From the NCBI GenBank assembly GCA_018240935.1, contig JAFEEV010000159.1, forward strand, positions 1 to 5,137: a stretch of DNA of 5,137 nt, read 5' to 3'. The DNA comes from Pseudomonadota bacterium. GTDB taxonomy: Bacteria; Pseudomonadota; Gammaproteobacteria; Burkholderiales; Nitrosomonadaceae. Numbering within the stretch: position 1 is the stretch's first letter; each line of letters opens with the position of its first letter. This document shows, one piece after another, positions 1 through 5,137 of this stretch. The position numbers and the translations under genes are program-made. The notes below the pieces were generated by a model, which worked only from the letters and a program-made list of their open reading frames with translations, searched no databases and was not told the origin of the DNA.

Positions 1-992
1 ATAAAGCGGCCATCTGACGTACCGCCGGAGGTGGAGAGTTGCGGTTCGATGCCGGTGACTTCGACGATGGCGGCGTGCATGGCATCGGCCAGTTCCGCTT
101 TGGGCGTGAGAAACGGCTTGCCCGCGAGTTCCCATTGCAAGTCATAATCCAAACCGTGTTTGCCAAGAATTTCATACACGCGGTTTTGCAGCGATTCGAC
201 CGTGCTGGCGGTGGAGAAACGGAAATTGAATAACAAATTCATTGTGCCGGGGATGACGTTGGTCGCGCCGGTGCCGCCGTGAATATTGGAGATATGCCAA
301 GTAGTCGGCGGGAAATATTCGTTGCCTTGATCCCACTCGGTTTGCGCCAGTTCTGCAATCGCCGGAGCGGCCAGATGAATCGGGTTTTTCGCCAGATGCG
401 GGTAAGCGATATGGCCTTGTATGCCCTTGATCGTCAGATTGCCGGACAGAGAGCCGCGCCGGCCGTTTTTGATGGTGTCGCCCAGCGTGTCGGTACAGGT
501 CGGTTCGCCGACGATGCAGTAATCCAGCAACTCGCCGCGCTCCTTGAGCGTCTCGACCACTTTGACCGTGCCGTCGGCGGCGACGCCTTCTTCATCCGAA
601 GTGATCAATAATGCGATGGAACCTTGATGGTTGGCATGTTGTGCGACAAAAGCTTCGATGGCGGTGATAAAAGCGGCGAGCGACGATTTCATGTCGGCGG
701 CGCCACGGCCATATAACTTGCCATCCCGGATGGCGGGCGTAAACGGGTCGCTGTCCCATTGTTCCAGCGGGCCGGTCGGCACAACGTCGGTATGTCCGGC
801 GAAACACAGTACCGGTGCCGCATCGCCGCGCCGCGCCCAGAGGTTGTCGACCTCGCCGAAGCGCATTTTTTCGATGTGGAAACCGAGTTTCTCCAGCCGT
901 TCGATCAGAATTTCCTGGCAGCCGTCGTCGGCAGGGGTGAGTGAGCGGCGGGCGATCAGTGTTTGCGCAAGCAGCAGTGTGTCATCGGACAT
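1..992 (-). CDS. dapE: Succinyl-diaminopimelate desuccinylase DapE, C-terminus cut by window edge
   Basis: DapE hydrolyses N-succinyl-LL-2,6-diaminopimelate to LL-diaminopimelate and succinate in the cytoplasm, a step towards lysine and the meso-diaminopimelate of peptidoglycan. It is a di-zinc M20-family amidohydrolase, usually about 375 residues; 330 are visible here. Reading the minus strand from ATG at 992-990 I see HTDVVP (H67, D69), RGAADMKSS (D100), SDEEG (E134, E135), GEPT (E163), QGHIAYPH (H194) and GGTSDGRF (323-330). These positions match the H. influenzae enzyme: zinc ligands H67, D100, E135 and E163, and catalytic base E134. The remaining zinc ligand (around H349) lies beyond the left edge. 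The start is supported by an AGGA Shine-Dalgarno (1003-1000) seven bases upstream. The reading frame is intact throughout. It is divergent from the fatty-acid genes and shows no functional link to them. Identification is very secure. Confidence 0.97.
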   Translation of the reverse strand, partial: MSDDTLLLAQTLIARRSLTPADDGCQEILIERLEKLGFHIEKMRFGEVDNLWARRGDAAPVLCFAGHTDVVPTGPLEQWDSDPFTPAIRDGKLYGRGAADMKSSLAAFITAIEAFVAQHANHQGSIALLITSDEEGVAADGTVKVVETLKERGELLDYCIVGEPTCTDTLGDTIKNGRRGSLSGNLTIKGIQGHIAYPHLAKNPIHLAAPAIAELAQTEWDQGNEYFPPTTWHISNIHGGTGATNVIPGTMNLLFNFRFSTASTVESLQNRVYEILGKHGLDYDLQWELAGKPFLTPKAELADAMHAAIVEVTGIEPQLSTSGGTSDGRF

Positions 993-1146
993 GATTTTTT
1001 CCTGAATTTAACAAGTTAAAGATTGGCGGCGGCGCGAGTGTATGAAAACCACAGCAAACGCGGCATAATACTTCAGCGTTACAGTAGGGATTTGAGCGAT
1101 TATCATGTAAATTTGCGGCTGTAGCGCTTTGAGAAGATTGCTGGAT

Positions 1147-1176
1147 TTTACACGCCTGATTGAAGTCTTGTACAAC
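1147..1176 (+). promoter_or_regulatory. Candidate sigma70 promoter for the fadE transcription unit
   Basis: TTTACA (1147-1152, five of six matches to the -35 consensus) is followed after 18 bp by TACAAC (1171-1176, four of six to the -10 consensus). It lies about 58 bp upstream of the fadE start codon in the divergent intergenic region and points towards fadE. This is the best such pair I found on the plus strand by eye. It is a consensus match only, with no further support; a different start site is quite possible. Confidence 0.35.
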
Positions 1177-1178
1177 AC
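1165..1178. promoter_or_regulatory. Imperfect 14-bp palindrome, possible operator
   Basis: A perfect 8-bp palindrome TTGTACAA (1168-1175) extends to 14 bp with one mismatched pair: GTCTTGTACAACAC. It overlaps the -10 element of the candidate fadE promoter, a typical place for a repressor to bind. It does not resemble the FadR or PsrA operator sequences that I know for fatty-acid genes. Short palindromes occur by chance, so this is only a candidate. Confidence 0.2.
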
Positions 1179-1233
1179 CGTGTCATCGCGCACCGAGGTT
1201 GACCGGGTTTAACTCACTACGAGGAAGATTGCC

Positions 1234-3723
1234 ATGCTCTTGTTTCTCTTCTATGTCGTCCTGTTTGCCGTTGCCGTTGCCAGCCTGATTCTGGCGGTTC
1301 CTTTTCTGCGCCGTCATCTGGTCAGCAATCCGATCCTGAAAGTTTTCCGTAAAATGCTGCCGCCCATCTCGCAAACCGAGCAGGAAGCGCTGGATGCCGG
1401 TACGGTTTGGTGGGAAGGTGAATTATTCAGCGGCAAGCCGGATTGGAAAAAGCTGCTGGCTTATCCCAAACCGCAATTGAGCGCGGAAGAGCAAGCGTTT
1501 CTCGACGGTCCGGTGGAACAATTGTGCGCCATGCTCGACGAGTGGCAGATCACGCATGAACTGAAGGATCTGCCGCCGGAAGTGTGGCAATTCATCAAAG
1601 ACAACGGCTTCTTCGGATTGATCATTCCCAAGCAGTACGGCGGTTACGGTTTCTCGGCGCTGGCGCATTCCGAAGTGGTGATGAAAATCGGTTCGCGCAG
1701 CGGCACGGGGGCGGTGACGGTGATGGTGCCGAATTCCTTGGGACCGGCCGAGCTGCTGTTGCATTACGGTACCGAGAAACAAAAAGAATATTACTTGCCG
1801 CGCTTGGCTAAGGGTTTGGAAGTGCCTTGCTTTGCGCTGACGTCGCCGGAAGCGGGCTCGGACGCCGGCGCGATGCCGGATTTCGGTATCGTGTGCCGCG
1901 GTGAATACGACGGTCAAAGCGATGTGCTGGGGATGAAGGTAACCTGGGAGAAACGCTATATCACCCTCGGGCCGGTTGCGACGATTCTCGGTCTGGCGTT
2001 CAAATTGTACGATCCGGACCGGTTGCTGGGTAAAGGCGAAGACCTGGGCATTACGCTGGCGCTGATCCCGACCAACACGCCGGGTGTCAACATCGGGCGG
2101 CGGCATTATCCGCTCAACGGTGCATTCCAGAACGGCCCGAACTGGGGTAAGGAAGTGTTCATGCCGATGGATTGGATCATTGGCGGGCAAGAGGGCGTCG
2201 GGCAAGGCTGGCGCATGCTGATGAACTGCCTGTCGGTCGGGCGCGCCATTTCGCTGCCGGCCACCAGTGTGGGTGCGGCGAAATTGGCGGCGCGCACTGC
2301 CGGTGCATACAGCCGTGTGCGCACGCAATTCAAAACGCCGATCGGTTATTTTGAAGGCATCGAGGAAGCGTTGGCGCGCATCGGCGGCAATACCTACATG
2401 ATGAACGCCGCGCGCGTGATGACCGCGAGCGCGGTCGATCTGGGCGAGAAACCTTCCGTTGCTTCGGCCATCGTCAAATATCATCTGACCGAACGCGGCC
2501 GCCAGGCAGTCAACGATGCGATGGACATTCACGGCGGCAAAGGCATTTGCATCGGGCCGAGAAACTATCTGGGACGCACCTATCAGCAGATCCCGGTCAG
2601 CATCACGGTGGAAGGCGCCAACATATTGACGCGCAATATGATCATTTTCGGTCAGGGCGCGATGCGCTGCCATCCGTATCTGTTGAAAGAAGTCAACGCC
2701 ACGCACGATAACAATCCGGACAGCGCAACGCTGGCTTTTGACGAAGCTTTGACCGGGCATGCCAAATTTACCCTGCGCAATACCGCGAACGCTGTGGTTT
2801 ATGCGTTATTCGGCGACTATATCAAGGACAATGCGCCGGAACATTGCGCGCCGGAAACGGCCGCTTATTACCGCCAGTTGGCGCGCTATTCCGCCAGCTT
2901 TGCGTGTATCGCCGATATCGGCCTGATGCGCCTGGGCGGATCGCTCAAACGCCGCGAACGATTGTCCGCGCGCCTGGGCGATATTCTGAGTTTGCTGTAT
3001 CTGTGCTCGGCTACCTTGAAACGATTCGAGGACGACGGCCGTCCGGCTGCGGATTTGCCGTTGTTGCACTGGTCCATGCAAGATGCGCTGTACCGCTTGC
3101 AACAGGCATTCGATGAATTTCTGACCAACTTCCCGGCGCATATCGCCTTTGTCTGGTTGCTGCGCGCGCTGGTGTTCCCGCTCGGCAAACGGTGCAGACC
3201 GCCGTCCGATGCGCTATCGCACCAAGTCGCCCGCTTGATGATGGAACCGGGCGCAGTGCGCGACCGATTGACTGCCGGTATTTTCGTGCCTACAGCCGAT
3301 CACGAACCGATGGCGGAACTGGAGCAGGCTTTGCAATGCGTCATTCAATGCAGCGCCATCGAAGCCAAGCTGCGCGAAGCCGTCAAGCAGCACAGAATCA
3401 CCGATCACGGCGACGGACAGATTGCGCAAGCCTTGCAACTGAACATCATCACACAGGAAGAAGCGAATCTTCTCAACAAGCTGAAAGATCTGCGCGGCCG
3501 GGTGGTTAAAGTGGACGATTTTCCGCCTGATTTCGGTCCCGAAACAAGGGCGGATACGGGAATTTCCGGCGCGATCGGTCACGTGGCGAGCGCTGCCGGC
3601 GCCGGTGCCGCCGGTTTTGTTGCGGCGGTAAGCGCCGCAGCCGCCGCAGCTGCCGAGATGGTGGAAAGTATATCTTCGGACGAAGGTAGCAGTGACGGTG
3701 AAGATGAGCAAGATAAGGATTGA
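1234..3723 (+). CDS. fadE: FadE-type membrane acyl-CoA dehydrogenase
   Basis: FadE is the FAD-dependent acyl-CoA dehydrogenase that performs the first oxidation of beta-oxidation, acyl-CoA to trans-2-enoyl-CoA. The 829 residues are close to the roughly 814 of E. coli FadE, and similarity to it is strong along the core. Residues 2-25 form one hydrophobic membrane segment followed by RRH, suggesting an inner-membrane anchor. Then come the WWEGELF block, the dehydrogenase N domain, FALTSPEAGSDAGA (about 200-213, FAD/substrate region), GQGWRML (323-329), DIHGGKG (431-437) and VEGANILTR, whose E460 aligns with the expected catalytic glutamate. The FadE-specific C-terminal domain (DUF1974 type) runs from about 485 to VDDF (760-763). 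Beyond it is an unusual Ala/Gly-rich (779-807) and acidic (808-829) tail. The start is well fixed: an in-frame TAA lies at 1210-1212, no other start codon lies between, and GAGGAAG (1221-1227) precedes the ATG. The acyl-CoA synthetase gene follows after 55 bp, which fits a shared operon. Confidence 0.95.
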   Translation: MLLFLFYVVLFAVAVASLILAVPFLRRHLVSNPILKVFRKMLPPISQTEQEALDAGTVWWEGELFSGKPDWKKLLAYPKPQLSAEEQAFLDGPVEQLCAMLDEWQITHELKDLPPEVWQFIKDNGFFGLIIPKQYGGYGFSALAHSEVVMKIGSRSGTGAVTVMVPNSLGPAELLLHYGTEKQKEYYLPRLAKGLEVPCFALTSPEAGSDAGAMPDFGIVCRGEYDGQSDVLGMKVTWEKRYITLGPVATILGLAFKLYDPDRLLGKGEDLGITLALIPTNTPGVNIGRRHYPLNGAFQNGPNWGKEVFMPMDWIIGGQEGVGQGWRMLMNCLSVGRAISLPATSVGAAKLAARTAGAYSRVRTQFKTPIGYFEGIEEALARIGGNTYMMNAARVMTASAVDLGEKPSVASAIVKYHLTERGRQAVNDAMDIHGGKGICIGPRNYLGRTYQQIPVSITVEGANILTRNMIIFGQGAMRCHPYLLKEVNATHDNNPDSATLAFDEALTGHAKFTLRNTANAVVYALFGDYIKDNAPEHCAPETAAYYRQLARYSASFACIADIGLMRLGGSLKRRERLSARLGDILSLLYLCSATLKRFEDDGRPAADLPLLHWSMQDALYRLQQAFDEFLTNFPAHIAFVWLLRALVFPLGKRCRPPSDALSHQVARLMMEPGAVRDRLTAGIFVPTADHEPMAELEQALQCVIQCSAIEAKLREAVKQHRITDHGDGQIAQALQLNIITQEEANLLNKLKDLRGRVVKVDDFPPDFGPETRADTGISGAIGHVASAAGAGAAGFVAAVSAAAAAAAEMVESISSDEGSSDGEDEQDKD

Positions 3724-3778
3724 TGGGCACTGACAGCATCAGGATACGGACAGAAATCCCGGTATAAAAAGGAACACT

Positions 3779-5137
3779 ATGCAAGCCGAGCAAGCTGAAA
3801 CGACAAACATCATTCCACTGGAAGCGGCGAGAACGCTGGATGGCTTATTTAGAGAGCGTGTGCAGCGTTCGCCGCAAAAAACGGCCTATCGGTATTTCGA
3901 CCCGATCCGCGAGGAATGGGCCGGTTATACCTGGGAGCAGATGAATCAATGGGTGGCGCGCTGGCAGGCGGCGTTGCTCAAGGAATCGCTGGCTCCGGGA
4001 GACCGGGTCGCGGTAATGATGAAAAATTGCCCGGAATGGGTGATGTTCGAACAAGCGGCTCTGGGGCTCGGATTGGTGGTAGTTCCACTCTACACCGACG
4101 ACCGGGTTGAGAATGCCGCGTACGTCATCAACGATGCCGGCGCTAAATTGTTGTTGCTGGATAACTCGCACCAATGGCAACAGTTTTTGACCCTGCACGA
4201 CGATCTGGCAGGGTTGCAGCGCATCATCATCGTCCGGCCGTTCGAGCCGGATAGTATCGACGCCTGTGACAATGTCCGTGTCGTGGCTGCGATGAACTGG
4301 CTGTCGCCGGTTCATGCCGGCGAGGTGCAACATATTCCCAGCGATCCGCATGCGCTGGCCACGATCATTTATACCTCCGGCACGTCCGGCCGTCCTAAAG
4401 GCGTGATGCTCAGCCATCACAATATTTTGAGTAACGCGTTTAGCTGCTTGCAAGTGATTCCGGTGCAACCGGACGATTTGTTGCTGTCTTTTCTGCCGTT
4501 GTCGCATACCTTCGAACGCACCTCGGGTTATTACGTGCCGATGATGGCGGGCGCGACGATTGCGTACGCACGGTCGATTCCGCAATTGCAGGAAGATTTG
4601 CTGACCGTTCGTCCGACACTGTTGATTTCAGTGCCGCGCATCTATGAGCGGGTTTATGCGGGCATACGGGCAAAACTGGCCGAAGGTTCCGGTTTTGCGC
4701 GCTGGCTGTTCAACTTTGCGGTGGAAACCGGGTACAGCCAGTTTGAGCTCCAGCAAGGCAGGGGGTACCGGCGCTTGTCGCATATTTTGTGGCCGATCCT
4801 CGAGCGGCTGGTGGCCGGCAAAGTGCTGGGCAAGCTGGGCGGGCGTTTGCGCATGGTGATGAGCGGCGGCGCCGCTTTGCCGCCTGAAGTCTCGCGCATT
4901 TTTATCGGCCTTGGATTGCCGGTACTGCAAGGCTATGGCATGACGGAAAGCAGTCCGGTCGTATGCGCCAACCGGGTTGAAGATAACGTACCCGCCAGCG
5001 TCGGTTTGCCGATTCCCGGCGTGGAAGTCAAACTGGGTGAGAACAATGCGCTGCTGGTGCGCGGACCGAATGTGATGCTGGGCTACTGGAACAACCCCGA
5101 AGCAACGAAAGCGGCGATTTCCTCGGACGGTTGGCTG
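3779..5137 (+). CDS. Long-chain acyl-CoA synthetase (AMP-forming), C-terminus cut by window edge
   Basis: This adenylate-forming enzyme would activate free fatty acids with ATP and CoA to acyl-CoA, the substrate of the dehydrogenase encoded just upstream. It belongs to the ANL superfamily and reads like the long-chain synthetase branch typified by yeast Faa1 (COG1022), usually around 600 residues; 453 are visible. Motifs in order: the ATP-binding loop YTSGTSGRPKG (198-208), with serine S203 where threonine is most common; LSFLPLSHTFER (236-247); SVPRIYERV, typical of this branch; SGGAALP (362-368); GYGMTESS (385-392), with E390 the expected magnesium/ATP glutamate; and SDGWL at the edge, the beginning of the DGWLHTGD motif. 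The C-terminal lid domain with the catalytic lysine is outside the window. No signal peptide or membrane segment is evident. ATG at 3779 has an AAGGA Shine-Dalgarno (3769-3773) five bases upstream. I withhold the symbol fadD because this branch differs from E. coli FadD; exact chain-length preference cannot be read from sequence. Confidence 0.93.
   Translation, partial: MQAEQAETTNIIPLEAARTLDGLFRERVQRSPQKTAYRYFDPIREEWAGYTWEQMNQWVARWQAALLKESLAPGDRVAVMMKNCPEWVMFEQAALGLGLVVVPLYTDDRVENAAYVINDAGAKLLLLDNSHQWQQFLTLHDDLAGLQRIIIVRPFEPDSIDACDNVRVVAAMNWLSPVHAGEVQHIPSDPHALATIIYTSGTSGRPKGVMLSHHNILSNAFSCLQVIPVQPDDLLLSFLPLSHTFERTSGYYVPMMAGATIAYARSIPQLQEDLLTVRPTLLISVPRIYERVYAGIRAKLAEGSGFARWLFNFAVETGYSQFELQQGRGYRRLSHILWPILERLVAGKVLGKLGGRLRMVMSGGAALPPEVSRIFIGLGLPVLQGYGMTESSPVVCANRVEDNVPASVGLPIPGVEVKLGENNALLVRGPNVMLGYWNNPEATKAAISSDGWL

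Noticed and set aside
1065..1070. TATTAT on the minus strand as a -10 element for dapE
   Set aside because: The hexamer is a good match but no reasonable -35 hexamer is found at 15-19 bp spacing, so I do not call a promoter.
1008..1193. 61-codon minus-strand open frame in the divergent intergenic region
   Set aside because: No convincing Shine-Dalgarno or recognisable product, and it fills the region where the promoters of both flanking genes must lie.
1423..2760. Long open frame (445 codons) on the minus strand inside fadE
   Set aside because: It is antisense to the strongly conserved dehydrogenase core, its translation is rich in Arg, His and Gln with no recognisable domain, and such frames arise readily opposite GC-biased coding sequence.
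3592..3656. GC-rich repeats and small inverted repeats (CCGCC/GGCGG) in the 3' part of fadE as a terminator or repeat element
   Set aside because: They are explained by alanine and glycine codons (GCC, GCG, GGC) of the low-complexity tail; there is no following T-run and the frame continues intact.
3763..3768. TATAAA just upstream of the acyl-CoA synthetase as an internal promoter -10
   Set aside because: The nearest -35-like hexamer (CTGACA, 3730-3735) is 27 bp away, too far, and the hexamer lies right next to the Shine-Dalgarno, leaving almost no leader.
3845..4585. Open frame of 246 codons on the minus strand inside the acyl-CoA synthetase gene
   Set aside because: Antisense to conserved synthetase motifs, with a His/Arg/Gln-rich composition typical of a shadow frame.

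Overview
The window carries three protein-coding genes and one divergent intergenic region. It looks like a chromosomal, housekeeping stretch of a Gram-negative proteobacterium. Base composition is moderately GC-rich (roughly mid-50s percent by eye). The protein sequences are of beta/gammaproteobacterial type, and a betaproteobacterium (possibly of the Nitrosomonadales kind) is my best guess, by impression only. I see no mobile elements, CRISPR arrays, tRNAs or rRNAs.

Left part (1-992, minus strand): the first 330 residues of dapE, succinyl-diaminopimelate desuccinylase, of the lysine/meso-diaminopimelate branch. The C-terminus runs off the left edge. Middle (993-1233): a 241-bp divergent intergenic region with one plausible sigma70-type promoter for the rightward genes and a short imperfect palindrome over its -10 element. 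Right part (1234-5137, plus strand): a complete fadE-type membrane acyl-CoA dehydrogenase (829 aa), then after 55 bp an AMP-forming long-chain acyl-CoA synthetase of which 453 residues are inside the window. No terminator is visible between them, so the two are probably one transcription unit.

The rightward pair forms a short fatty-acid-activation and oxidation unit: the synthetase would make acyl-CoA from free fatty acid, and FadE would introduce the first trans-2 double bond of beta-oxidation. DapE is an unrelated divergent neighbour. The one feature that stands out is the C-terminal tail of the FadE protein: about 60 residues beyond the conserved core, with a long Ala/Gly-rich hydrophobic stretch followed by a strongly acidic Ser/Asp/Glu end. 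I found no convincing evidence of a new multi-gene system here.
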